Positions 1 to 11,857 of a stretch of DNA of 64,000 bases are shown in pieces. Each line of letters begins with the position of its first letter. The first letter of the stretch is position 1. Below the pieces are notes generated by a model. That model searched no databases and was not told the DNA's origin. It saw nothing but the letters and a program-made list of their open reading frames with translations. This DNA comes from Tomocerus qinae. Taxonomy: Eukaryota; Arthropoda; Collembola; Entomobryomorpha; Tomoceridae. The stretch is from positions 15,500,001 to 15,564,000 of the forward strand of contig CM034546.1 of assembly GCA_020055645.1 (NCBI GenBank). The letters are read 5' to 3'. Made by a program: the position numbers and the translations under genes.

Positions 1-848
1 AAAAATCTCTTCTCTATTTTATATTCTTGTAAGTAGGTTAAATAGGTACCAATCAGTGGCAGTGTCCAGGACGCTATATATGACCAAATTCAGTCACCTA
101 CAGTTCCAGTTACCAGAGTTCAAATCAAAAAAAATGACAGCGCGTATCAGTTCCAGTTATTGTCAATTTCACTTAGATCAAAATATCAAAAAGCAGCCGA
201 CAATTTTTCCTTTTAATGAAGAAACAGCAGATGGACTTAGCTTGTGTCTTTAGGTCATTTCACCAATCACAACAGAGCAGATATAAGTGAACATTTTTGT
301 GGGAATGTGCATATATTACGTTGTGCATATATTACGTGTGCAGTTGATGAGAGGAGGAGGATGTACTCAAAAGTGTTACAGTCAGCACTTGCGTTGCACA
401 TGGGGGAGTGGGTTTTGCGTTACGCAATGTATGCAGGTTGCCTAGGCTGTCCTACCAGACATAGTTACATAGATAGATAGATTGGTAAGTTTTTTTTCCT
501 TCTGTGTTTATTATATAGAGATAGGTCAGTTTGAATTACTATGAGAACCTGACCAAACTACATTGACAAAAAGTAATTATTCCAATCTTATCCAGGTACT
601 CACAATAATTGCCCATAATTACCGCTTGACTTAAAAACCTTTCTGGTGGTTTTAATATAAAATCATAACAGGTACACATAATAGTGCAGGGATTCTACAC
701 ATGAATACGTATATTGTAGGAAAATAAAGACCAGTCTAATTTTACAAGGTTTACAACACGTCAGTAGGCAAGGAAAACCTTCTATTAAAGAGAGATTATA
801 TTTGGCATTAATATAAGTCAATGCCAAAAACGATATAATTATAACTAT
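1..848. other. Upstream region of the GH18 receptor kinase gene
   Basis: No convincing gene. The stretch holds a dispersed repeat (314-526) that recurs near 25.1 kb. A separate signal-peptide exon for the receptor gene could lie here, but I could not place one with a matching phase-1 donor. Confidence 0.4.
314..526 (+). repeat. Dispersed repeat, copy 1 (second copy at 25119-25326)
   Basis: About 210 bp matching 25119-25326 at high identity, including the shared runs GGGGGAGTGGGTTTTGCGTT and TTCCTTCTGTGTTTATTATA. The second copy lies inside an insertion that is absent from a paralogous segment, so this is probably part of a mobile element. No coding potential or terminal repeats were seen in this copy. 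Confidence 0.7.
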
Positions 849-3800
849 ATGGCAACATGTATGGCTATTTCGTTTGAGTGTATTGTAATGAGCCTAATTA
901 TTACACATCCCATGATTTACTTTATAACCTATTATTATTTACTTATGATGCAAATAATTCTAGCAATAAAGGACCATTCCCAAGTTGTGGTTTGCAAAGT
1001 AAATATAAACGGGAAAAATCGACAAGGAAAGGGGAAGTTTGATTTCATTCAGCTGCTAAAGCTTGCAAAAGCCAATCTTTGTACACATATAATATATGGC
1101 CCAGTTTTTATCGGCCGAAACTATGACATCCAGGATAACTCCACGTTTGGTGTGTATGACACTAAATAATACTATTTACAAGCCAATTAATATAGCAAAC
1201 AGTTTTAAATGGAAACTACATGGACTGAATATCCTACCTGTAATTATGATTCCATAGATAGCCTGCGTCAAGTAACTTCATTGCGACGGGAAAGAAATGT
1301 AAAAATCCTTCTTGGAATTTCAGTTTCAAGAGAGAATACTCGTTTTATGAAACCGTTGACAGAACATGGAATCGCTGCTGACCAAAGTCGAATAAAATTC
1401 ATCAAATATATGATAAGTTTTCTAAAGTATGGAGAACTGACAACAATGAACATAAACTCTTAATGTATTAGTTAACTGGGAATGCAAACGTAAATGGTGT
1501 ATTTCTTCTTTAGGAAATTCCGTTTCAATGGACTGTCATTTGACGCAGCTTTCTATGCGGCTATCCAAGGTCCACTTACATTTCCATCGTATCTGTCACT
1601 AGCTCAAATTCCTTCAACTGAACTTCTGGCAAAAGTATTTTCTACCACAGTTCGGGACAGACAATAGCAAATGGAAAATTTTGGCAATTTCGTTTTGACA
1701 TAAAAGTTTCTCTATTTCTTGACATATTTTATTTCCCAAAATAAGTCCCAAAATTTAAGTTTTCCAATTGCCGCATAGATGGAGTGTTTTTATTGTCATT
1801 CCCATCGTGTCCTTCAATATATTATTCATATCATGTCAAATAATGTTTTGTTACTATATTTTGTTTTTTTCCTTCGGTGAAGATTATGAAAGATGCATTT
1901 CAAACGGAAGGACTATTGATGGCAACAGAAATAAATTCAAATAGGAAACGAATTGTACAGAAATTAACTTTAGGGCTAAAATCTCAACATTTATCATTGC
2001 GCTATGGAAGAATTGCAGAATGCAGCAAAATATTCGACTTGGTAATTATTGTTGGGTTTAACGTTGACTTTCGAGCAGTTAGTAATCACAAAGCTCCTCT
2101 TTATTCAAGTCTTGTGGATGAAGACACAATTTACGAACATCTCAAAACAATCATTGTCGACTGGAAATCGAATCCGAACACTATTGTACTGGCAATAGAC
2201 TTTTTCGGGCATCCGTTTTTATTATATGACAACAACTCCAGTCATCCTGGACTGAATAGTCCTGCTGATCCCAAAGGATTTCCATATGCTGGCCCATATC
2301 TAAATAGTACATCCGTCTGGGGATACAATGAGGTAGACCTTTTTCACATGCAGTTAATGTTAATATTGTAGCTCCTTTAAAATATTCTCATCCAAATATT
2401 TTCATTTTCAGATTTGTGCAGTTGCAAACGAATTCTGGAAATTATTTTGGGATAATAAAGCAAAAATGCCAATCATTAGAAATGAATACAAATGGATAAC
2501 GTTTGAAAACCATAAGAGTACTTACGAAAAAGTGGCTTTGGCAACTTCCTTCGGCTTGAAGGGAATAATGGCTCAAAATGTTGATCAGGATGATTTTAAT
2601 GGCCAATGCTCTGAAGTTAGTTATCCACTTTTGAAAACTATAATTTATGCCATGGAAAAGGGAGAAATCAACCAAGGATCACTTCGATGTCAACTTTTAA
2701 AAAATGAAACCGAAAACCAATCGTTTGCTCCGATGGTTACAACAGATTTCTACATTTTAAACGTTTCGAATAACTCTGAAGTTAAAATTGAATGCAAAGC
2801 GGAGGCATTCCCAGAACCAGAAATTGAGATAATTCATGTAAAAATTAAATTATAATTTAGAAAAGAACATGTTAAGTTTTTAAGTTATTGTAATAGTAAC
2901 GCAATCAGCTGTTGCAGTATTTTGTCTAGGTATATTATACACAGGACTTTTCTAAAGAATTTTTTTCCGCCAAACTTTATTTTAGCACCTTGAGGAATCT
3001 AGCATTAAAAAGTTAGGACATTCCAAGGAAACTATCAACAAAAATGATTGTTCCGTCCAGAAAACAATGAGAATGACATTTCTAATGACGTCTATTGATG
3101 CCGGAAAGTATTCTTGTGTAGCAAAGAATTCTGCAGGAACAAGCAAACGGGAGCTCTTCGTTATGCTTAAAGAAGAACCGTGTAAAATTTTCATTTTAAA
3201 AACACAATGCAAACATGTTTTGTTAAACAATATTACTAAAAATAATTTTTTTAAAAAGATTTATTGGCTCAAAACGATGTTTGGCTCAAGCAAACACATC
3301 TTGATTTCACAAACCAGGATCTAATTTATATCGGTAGCAACAATAAGTTGTGTAAGTAACTAAAATATGAAACTTCCTAAACTTTATTATTATAATATAG
3401 GTATTCAGGTGTGATTTTAATATTTAAATTTGTATAATAGTTGAAGATGAAAATCAAGTTATTGTATGCAAATTCGATATTACAAGAAAGAAACAAATAA
3501 GAATGCCTTTATTTGATTTGTCCGAAGCCAATAACAATTTTGATGAGAAACTGTGTTCGCATTTAATATATGGCCCTGTTTATGTTACTAAATCGTATGA
3601 AATAGTTGAGGAAGACAAGATAGGTAAGGAAATTACTGCATTAATTAATTTCATGAAATTACCTTATGCCATATCACCTTGACAATCTAAAATTTTACGT
3701 ACCTTGACTAAAAGTATCAGCTGGAATTATTATATTGCAGTAAATCTTTACGCGCAATGTTGTTGTTTACTAAACAAGAGTATCGATCTGATGGCATTGT

Positions 3801-6800
3801 CTAGATATTATTGTAAAAGGTATATATTGACGACGAAAAGTAATATTAATTATAATACTGTAATTATCAGATGACCTCTTCAAAGTGAAAAACATTTCAA
3901 GAATATTTCCTAGTTTGAAGATTTTGCTGGAAATTGCAATTGGCCCATATATTGATATTATAGACTCAAGAATTATGCCTGAACATTTACAGAAAATAAA
4001 AAGCATCATGAGGTACAAGTTTTTTGGTGTTCAAATGCATTATTTAACATTTTTATAAGCAAACTAACTTTTGTTTTAGACGTTTTGGATTCCATGGAAT
4101 ACATTTCAGCTCCAAGTTTTATTCCAATGCTGCAAGAGCGACCTATCACAACCATAATGATATCAGCTACGTAGCAATGGCGAAAGTAAGTTAATCACAT
4201 TATTAAAGAAACCGACTTTTATCAAATAATATTGTTGGTGCTTGTCTTTTTAGCAAATGAAACCTATATTTGAAAAAGGAAAGTTTATAATATCGACTGA
4301 GATTGAAATCAGCTCAAAAGAAATAATCAGAAACAACAGCGAACTGTTTTCAAATATAATTCAAAGATTCGATTTAGTTTTACTGAAAGCATACGACTTC
4401 AATAGGGGCGTCACAAAAAGAACCACGGAGCACAATGCCCCTCTCGATTCCTTTGTCATCGACGAAGAAAATATAATAAACAACCTTCATTTCCTACTGA
4501 AAGGAAATAAAGCTAATATTTCGTCGTTGGTGCTTGGACTTCCCTTGTTTGGCTACCACTACATCATCAAGGAAAAATATTCATTAACATTTGGCTTGAA
4601 CAGCACAACTGCCATTCCTGGGAGTGAAAGATACGGCTTTGGCACGGTAACCAACTAATGTAGATAATGTAGTTTTAGTCGTACATAGGAAAAAAATAGG
4701 TTGAAGTAAGGCAGTAGTTGCACAAATGCCTATTAATGTCGTTTTAATTAGGTTAGGTCCCTCGAAAGTATGCCCTGTGTATTTATAATGGCTCTATTTA
4801 TAAAATGTGCAACTACAGGCTTACTTCAACCGAGAAGTATGAAACTATTAGCAAATATTTATTTTTTTAAATGTTAAATCCTGATGCATGAAGAATAGTA
4901 TGTCTCTAACGCAGATCTGTTCGTGGGTGTTGTCTGAAAAATCTAAGTGGAAAATGTTCTGGGATAAAAAAGCTCAAGTTCCATTTTTGAAAAAAGATAT
5001 CCATTGGATAAGTTTTGACAATCCTAAGAGTATTGCAAGAAAAGTGGAATTTTATATCAATTTGCAGACCAAATTTAAACTGGGAGGAATTATGGTAGAT
5101 TCAATTGAGTCTGATGACTTCAGTGGTCGTTGCAGTAATCTCACTTACCCACTTCTTCGCACTGTTTACACTGCTCTTAAGGAAAGGCACAAAATTGACA
5201 CGAAAGATGGAGAAATTACCGTTCTGTCTGTTGTCACTTGGGGATGGATTGTAGCAATAATAATTATGGTTTTAATTATGATCCTATGCGGAAACTACAT
5301 TTGCTACATTAAATTTATTAAACAGGTACATTTCACTACCATGGTAAATTATTTTGAACTTTGAGAGGAATTAATTGTAGTTAAAAGATTATCATGTATA
5401 AGAATATCATGTTTTCGCAGGATGGTCTTTCGAAATATGAGATTCAAGGCTTTATAAAAGGCAAAGTAGTTCAAAACTCAAATGACTATGCAGAAAATCC
5501 TGACTCCATGCCTTACGACGGAGAATATGAAATTCCAAAAAATAACTATCAAATAGGTAAGTTCCACGCCCAAAGAATTCACTATGATGATGCAGTTTCT
5601 TTCACCATATAATAATCTCTATATTATAACTACCATTTAGGTAGAGCAATAAATTTACCTACTTACTATGCATCCCATGCACCCATCTAGTATGTATCTA
5701 TCCATGTATATGTTAGTGGTAAGATAAATTCACGAACCTAGATGTAATAAGTAAAACTAAATAGGGTGACCTGACATACAAAATGTGTACGTCTACTATT
5801 TCTAAGCTACTGAAAAAATGTTTTTAATGTGGCAGGAACAGACAAAATGACAATTGAGTTATTACCATGTATAATATTGTACAAATCAATGAAATATAAT
5901 CTGAGATATGGTTAATATTTCGAAATTAACCCAAATATTGCGTAGATCTTTAGGAATTAAATAGGAGGACTACTGGGTCCCCAGTTTTTTCTAAAATTAA
6001 TCTATTTTTCTTCAGAAAGGCAAAATGTGTTGGGAAGTGGTGCCTATGGAATTGTTTACCGAGGTACAGTAAAAGGTGAAGCTGCTGCTGTGAAATCAAC
6101 TAAACCAGAAGCTGACAAACAATACTTAAAATCTCTTTTGTCAGAACTGAAAGTAATGATGTATTTGGGGAAGCATCCCAATATTGTCAATTTAATTGGA
6201 GCCGCTACCGACGAACTAAAATCAGGTCCCGTCTATGCTCTATTCTTAACAACCGAACTGAATTCCTGATTTAATTCTAAATATTTGACCTATAGGAACT
6301 GTATACATTTTTGTGGAATTGTGTCCTCTGGGAAATTTGAATGATTATCTTCGAAAAGCACGAAACAAATTTGTATCTGAGATTGCCAAAGATTCCTTTA
6401 ATTTCAGGTACCTATGTTGAAATTTAGACAAAACTAAATTTGTATACTAAGCACGCAGCAAGGCTTGATACTATAAAAATCACCCATTATAATATTTGCA
6501 ATTTGATATATTTCAGAGATACCTCAGGATATCAAAATGTGAAACGCCCCAAAGGTTCACTTACCACGAAAAATCTAATCAATTATGCTTTTCAAATTGC
6601 CAAGGCGCTTGAACACTTGGAAAGAAAAAAGGTAAAATTCAATTAGGATTTAATACAGCAGCACCCTAAAAAGAATGCAAGAAACATTCTTTTGGTAATC
6701 CTATCCTTATTGCATGATTAAATAATACGTTGTTGTAACTGTAGCTTATCCACGGGGATCTAGCATGCAGAAACGTTTTGGTTTTCCAAAAAGATACTAT

Positions 6801-7825
6801 AAAACTAACTGATTTTGGCCTATCGAGGAAACTTTATAACTACAGTCTGTACGTTAAAACAAATCAGGTAAAGCCATAAACGATGCAAAACCTTAATTAA
6901 ATATTGTATCTTTTAAATAATTTTTTCCTACGAGTTACATTAATAAATGATGCTAACGAAATGTTGAGGAACCGCTACCTTGGCGCTGGATGGCTCTTGA
7001 GTCACTCCGAGACTTAACATTCTCCATCGAATCAGATACATGGGCATTTGGTGTAACTTTGTGGGAAATATTTTCACTTTGTGAAACTCCTTATCCTGGA
7101 TTAGCCTGGACTCCAGAATTTCTTGAAATGCTGAAAGCAGGAACTCGCATGCAGAAACCAATTTATGCTACGAAATCTCTGTTAGTTTATGGCTATGATT
7201 TTATTTTATTGTATATTGCATCTTACGCATTTGAGACCTACATTGGCTAATGTATTTGAATGTACTACAATCAATAATTAATTATAAATAGTGATGAGAA
7301 TTTTTACTAATTTATTTAGACATCAATTCATGCTGCATTGTTGGAAGGAAGAGCCGAGACAAAGGCCTAAGCCTAAGGAAGCAGTTGTATATTTGTCTGA
7401 ACTTCTGGAAGATGACGGTGCGTAACTTTTTAACTTTTTTCCATGATATCATTGATTATTTACGTTCCACTCTGAATAGCATATTATACTTATTCCCATT
7501 GTATATTGTATTACTCGGTCGATAGATGTAATTTATTACACCTTAGTTCCCATTAACCAAGCAGCCCATAGAACAGATATATACTGAACTATAAATTACC
7601 TTTGACATTTTAAATTCTATAATTTTTTCTCTCAGATGATCCTCTTTAATTCTACATAATATGTAATTACCACGTAATTACAAATATAAGGCCATAATAA
7701 TAAGAAAAATAATATCTATTTTATATGTTTAAAAAATAGAATTTCAAACTAAAAATATGGACGATGTAACAATAAAGAAGAATTCGACGGATTATGTCAA
7801 CAACCCACTAAATGATTATACCTAA
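849..7825 (+). CDS. Receptor tyrosine kinase with GH18-Ig-GH18 ectodomain (1360 aa model)
   Basis: Exons read by eye: 849-1149, 1258-1426, 1514-1634, 1883-2332, 2412-2837, 2986-3181, 3259-3351, 3441-3623, 3871-4012, 4080-4185, 4254-4646, 4915-5325, 5421-5556, 6016-6225, 6296-6407, 6517-6631, 6745-6867, 6969-7180, 7320-7417, 7740-7825. Phases are consistent throughout. Order: hydrophobic N-terminus, GH18-like 1 (about aa 40-432), Ig (about 440-555, DAGKYSC), GH18-like 2 (about 586-945), one TM (about 960-985), class III/V-like juxtamembrane ([11 protein letters not shown]), kinase (about 1045-1331) and tail. The GH18 catalytic motif is FNGLSFDAA in copy 1 and FHGIHFSSK in copy 2, so the catalytic Glu is lost in both. 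The kinase keeps [18 protein letters not shown] (Gly for Arg of HRD), DFG and WMALES, so it is probably active. The start is provisional: exon 1 may really begin at 964 after an unseen signal-peptide exon. Function is inferred: a plasma-membrane receptor whose dead chitinase folds bind a ligand. Confidence 0.85.
4699..4831. mobile_element. hAT-like MITE, GGTTGAAGTAAG family, in a receptor-kinase intron
   Basis: The 133-bp element has inverted ends GGTTGAAGTAAGGCAG and CTTACTTCAACC and lies between exons 4254-4646 and 4915-5325. The flanking octamers (AAAAAATA and GAGAAGTA) differ only by transitions, as expected for an old 8-bp target duplication. Related copies lie at 10654-10799, 27320-27377 and about 43190-43267. 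Confidence 0.75.
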
Positions 7826-8392
7826 AATAAACTGAAGATTAGTATTTTTCTTAAAATCCCTTTTAAATTGATAACCAAGTACAATATTATTTACCGTGAT
7901 GTAAATTATATCAATTGTGTTGATATTATGATAACACGCCTTTTAAAAACTAAATAAAGCTTATTGTGATAACTGTATAACTTTTTTCAACCATTTTATC
8001 TACTCATCTATAGAAAGAAACCATCACGCCTAATTATATAAGTAACTAATTGTAATAACTACAATAATTTAGATGTTATGATAGAAGTATAGTAAGCATT
8101 TAGATTGGTATTGGTACTACCTAGGCACATACATGGTCTTTAGTTTAGATCTCTCAGTCATCCAGTATCGGGAATGTGATCTATATATGGACAAGTTTTT
8201 CTTACACTATTCATATTTTTCAACCTTTCTTAAAAAAGATCATATAAAGAAAAGGATTACTTTCTCAACACTGCTGTAGTTTCAATAATATTCCAATGTA
8301 CTCATTCCCTACACCGTGTTATCCAATTATAAGTATCCTCTATTATAATAAGCAAAATGATGTAGTATCCAATTATTGTCTATGTGAAAATG
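7826..8392. other. Downstream region of the receptor kinase gene
   Basis: 3' UTR and intergenic sequence; an AATAAA signal occurs near 7953. It resembles the sequence after 8471 in patches, which suggests that the last exon and its 3' flank were duplicated together. No separate gene is seen. Confidence 0.4.
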
Positions 8393-8518
8393 GAATCTCA
8401 AAATAAGCCTTTGGACGAAGTAACAATAAAAGATAATACGACGTATTATATTAACCTGAGTTATTATACAGTAGAAATTCAGATTATTCTGGATTCATAT
8501 CTAACTTGATGGCTAAAT
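8393..8518 (+). pseudogene. Duplicated terminal exon of the GH18 receptor kinase
   Basis: The reading ESQNKPLDEVTIKDNTTYYI aligns with the true tail exon at 7740-7825 ([20 protein letters not shown]). A Tyr-x-Asn motif (YIN) sits where the real tail has YVN. The reading frame stays open past the homologous part to a TGA at 8516-8518. I see no AG acceptor in the required phase directly upstream, so it is probably a relic of a local duplication. An alternative last exon is the other option. Confidence 0.6.
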
Positions 8519-8848
8519 AGGGTATTAATAGATTAGATTTACGTAAGTAAATAATACCATAATGTATTAAATATGATGGTTTTTAAAAATTATGACAACC
8601 TATATGTGGCTTACTGTAATAAACAAAAATGCTAATTGCGTTGTAAGCAAATCCTTGTAATGTGCTAAGCACTTGTACATACTTAGTGATAGCAGAGTTA
8701 TGTTTCCGATTATTTTTGGTTACTGCCTTACAAACTTTGTATTTGCAGGAAATGTAAAGACGTAAAATATGAATTTAGAAAGAATAGAAATTGCCACGAT
8801 TTAATATCGTCTCTTTAGTATTTTCAAGTTCAAACACAAACTGTTTAT

Positions 8849-9232
8849 ATGGAAATATGGGGATTACATAAGTGTCTCTTATTTTCCAAAACCCTGACCA
8901 TGACACTCTTTTCACAGGAAACTTATGTATATGGTAATTGGCGGTCGTTTAGCAGAAAAATTAATATGAACTTTTATGGACAAATAGATAATCCATATCA
9001 TTGGAAAAAGCGAACACGTCCACAGAAGCTTACCGAAGGCCCTTTATATAATTCGATGATAATAACAGCGCCAGCGGGTCGACCTTTGACGTTTATATTT
9101 GTACCAAATATCATAAAACATAGCCATGCCATTAGTGATAGAGGACACAGGACAGGATACAAACAAAGTATTCCTCATCTCCGATATTTAACCTTTCAGA
9201 GATATTCCAATGACAATTATGAAACGCTCTAA
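8849..9232 (+). CDS. Unrecognised open reading frame, possibly one or two exons
   Basis: A 127-codon open frame that may contain an exon starting after the TTTTCACAG acceptor at about 8918. No domain was recognised. The central part reads GPLYNSMIITAPAGRPLTF. A second acceptor-like site near 9559 precedes a short open stretch (ITYAGHDYWLFAPFS) that could belong to the same gene. A galectin-like beta-sandwich was considered but is not convincing. A hAT MITE at 9284-9395 lies between the two pieces. It could equally be chance. Confidence 0.25.
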   Translation: MEIWGLHKCLLFSKTLTMTLFSQETYVYGNWRSFSRKINMNFYGQIDNPYHWKKRTRPQKLTEGPLYNSMIITAPAGRPLTFIFVPNIIKHSHAISDRGHRTGYKQSIPHLRYLTFQRYSNDNYETL

Positions 9233-9283
9233 TCTCTCTCGATTCCTGTTAATGTTCTTTTCTTACTATCAGCATATTGTATT

Positions 9284-9395
9284 CAGGGCCGCAGCCAGAA
9301 AAAAATTTCGGGAGGGGAACCAAGCAAAAATTTTAGCGATTTTTTGCGATTTTAGACAACACGTGCCCCGGTGCCCCCCTCTCGCTGCGGCCCTG
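9284..9395. mobile_element. hAT-type MITE (CAGGGCCGCAGC ends)
   Basis: A 112-bp element with terminal inverted repeats CAGGGCCGCAGC and GCTGCGGCCCTG. It is flanked by a perfect 8-bp duplication ATTGTATT (9276-9283 and 9396-9403), the hallmark of hAT insertions. A diverged relative lies at 28245-28320. Confidence 0.9.
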
Positions 9396-9885
9396 ATTGT
9401 ATTATTCGAACGCTGAAACTGAAACGCAATAAAAGTATGATTATTTCGGGTGTATGGACAGTTTATCTTTACTTTGATAATACCACACTCAGTATGACAG
9501 TACAAGATTCATTACCTTTTGATCCCCTAATTAATCTATTCCCAATTCAATTTTTCAGATAACTTATGCGGGACACGATTATTGGCTTTTTGCACCTTTT
9601 TCAGTTACAGCCACTTGCAATTGCAACCACTATTTTGCTATTCAACTATATGTAATGTATATTAAATTGAAAGTAGGGGCTTAGAAAACCAAGTTTATTA
9701 GTGCAATGATATTTATTACACGTATCAATAAATGAGTATGAACTAGTAAATACCATGCGTATGTGTTGTGAAGGTAGGTATAAAGTATAAGTATGCAATG
9801 TAATATAAATGCATATAGAGGTATTACAAAATTATTTTATTTACTTAAAGATACATTCATATAACTTACAATACCTAAAATACAT

Positions 9886-11857
9886 TTAAAACGACATTGA
9901 TTTAATGGTACTAAGGAATACTGGGACGATGATGTAAAGTGAAGCACTGAAAATAGAGCCACCATTTCTTTTTGAAGACGTAGGAGCTAAATACAAATTT
10001 CCTTTCTGTTCCAAGAAATTTGCATTATCTAAATAGGCAAAAGGAATCAATAAAATCTCTTTCAGTATTGATATTACTTGAATAGGTAAAAATACATTTA
10101 GTGGTACAAACCTGCATATGCGTAGTCGTTGACTTTTGTGTAATTTCGAGTGCCGTAGTAGTGGATGAGCAAGTGCTTCATAAAATCACTATTTTTAGTA
10201 GTAGGGGATGCAGAATCTGGTATAAGTGTCTTCAATTGAAAATTACAGCGATCTTTCCATTGTTGAACATTCACTACAAATTCGTTCTTAGGGTTTTGCA
10301 CTATCGCTGTTGTATCGTCTAAGTAGGGATACAGTGGGAGATCCTACCACAAATATCAACGAAATCATTTGTCTGATATATTATGTACTTTTACTACAAT
10401 TATTGATCATAGTGGATTAATAATGACATTTAATACAATTTCTGGATTTTTGTGAAGGAAATTATTATGGTTTATCTTACTGGTTTGATGTCACATGAAG
10501 CAAAGTTGCTAACCAAAAAGTATGTTCGGAAATTGTCGAAAGAGGGTTCCGCATTACAATCCAATTTTCCATTCGCACCCTAATTAAAACATTGTAACCA
10601 AATCATTTCCATGCAAACAAATAACAAAATTAGTAAAATGGTGGAGCAAATTTGGTTGTAGTAAGGCAGAGGTTGCACAAATACCTATCAATGTTATTGT
10701 TTCATGTTATTGTTTTAATAAGGTTAGGTCCCTACAAAACGGATCCTGGTATTTTATGACACGATTTTTTTAATGTGCACCCACTGTCTTACTTCAACCG
10801 CAAATTTATTTTGTATGTTGGTATAGGATTCTAAAACCACCAAAGTATCAAAAACATTCCATACCGTTTCATTAAAAACGCCCAGGCCGACGCCGACAAA
10901 TTTCTGGGGAAGGCTACCCGTTTCATCGTTAGCCGTGGGATCTGTTTAGATTATTGAAATGCTAGTATAAAGGATTTGACAGGTGATGAGAATGTAAAAG
11001 CAAGCAAATCAATTACTTACTTATGTGGCAGGTATCCAAAACTGTAACAGTGAATTTTTCTACCCTTCTTGAATATTTATCAAATGAAGGTATGAATGTT
11101 GTCGTAGATACTGGAGGTGTAACTGGAGCAGAAGTGGGAGCAATGGGAGCATCGTAGTAGGCAAATTCAGTTATAGCAACAGCAAAATAACAGTTTTTCT
11201 CCTCAATACAACCTTCAAGGCAAAAATGAGTAATTTTCAAAATTCGCTATTGTTATTGCGAATAAAACATTTTAAAAAGTATTTAAAATTTCAGGTAAAT
11301 AACGGCAGAAATACAAACCTTCTCGATCCCCGACACATCGCTTTACAAGTTCTTTACTGCAATACGGCCCAACTCCTGCGGAACCACTATTGCAAAGGGA
11401 ACCACCAGAATTTTCGGCGTCCACAACTTCAGTCTCTCCACATTTATCGTAAAATCCTCGTACCCATTCGTCCACTCTGTCTTGATCTACAGCTTTGCTT
11501 CCATCCTAGGAGAAAATAATTGATAGAATAACAATAAATGGTAAGCTTAAATAATTCAATTGTCTCCACAGAATAAAATTTCGTACAAATTTAAAACTAA
11601 TCATGCTATCCATTTCAGAATCGTTTATAAATGTATGAAGGATCATTAAATCATTACAAAGTTGTTTTAATAAAAAAGATTCAAACAATTCAAAATAAAT
11701 ATTCAATTTGAAAATTTAAGTTTGAAGATGTTTAAAGTTTAAGCAAAAACAAATTATGCGAAATTGTTTGAAAAATTCTTACACTTGCAATAACGTTGGA
11801 AGTCACATGGGACACAGTGATACCCAAAAGTAAGAGCAAACAAATTTTGAAACCCAT
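9886..11857 (-). CDS. Secreted, probably GPI-anchored protein of unknown family (334 aa model)
   Basis: Exons on the minus strand: 11857-11783, 11505-11319, 11212-11021, 10941-10865, 10579-10481, 10343-10112, 10028-9886; phases are consistent and the stop is TAA at 9888-9886. The start ATG opens a clear signal peptide (MGFKICLLLLLGITVS). The ectodomain carries about ten Cys, with a Cys-rich N-terminal block that includes GPYCSKELVKRC and CIEEKNC. It has a Thr/Pro/Ala linker and NET and NYT glycosylation sites. The C-terminus has small residues (KRNGGS) followed by a hydrophobic end (SLYIIVPVFL), which suits a GPI-attachment signal. I do not recognise the family. Cell-surface location is inferred from the two terminal signals. 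A MITE sits in the fourth intron. Confidence 0.75.
10654..10799. mobile_element. hAT-like MITE, GGTTGAAGTAAG family, perfect 8-bp TSD
   Basis: A 146-bp element whose ends match the copy at 4699-4831. It is flanked by a perfect duplication GCAAATTT at 10646-10653 and 10800-10807. It lies in the intron between exons 10941-10865 and 10579-10481 of the GPI-protein gene. Confidence 0.9.

Noticed and set aside
849-963. The hydrophobic N-terminal stretch of the receptor kinase as a certain signal peptide
   Set aside because: A good acceptor (TTCTAG) sits at 963 in the same phase as the second domain's start, so the true first exon may be elsewhere; the start is left provisional.
6226-6269. Read-through of the exon ending at 6225 ([10 protein letters not shown]) as kinase sequence
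   Set aside because: Splicing 6225 to 6296 gives [16 protein letters not shown], the normal hinge of a tyrosine kinase; the read-through soon hits a stop.
11226-11519. Plus-strand 97-codon frame
   Set aside because: It is antisense to the second exon of the GPI-protein gene, whose splice phases and signal peptide support the minus strand.
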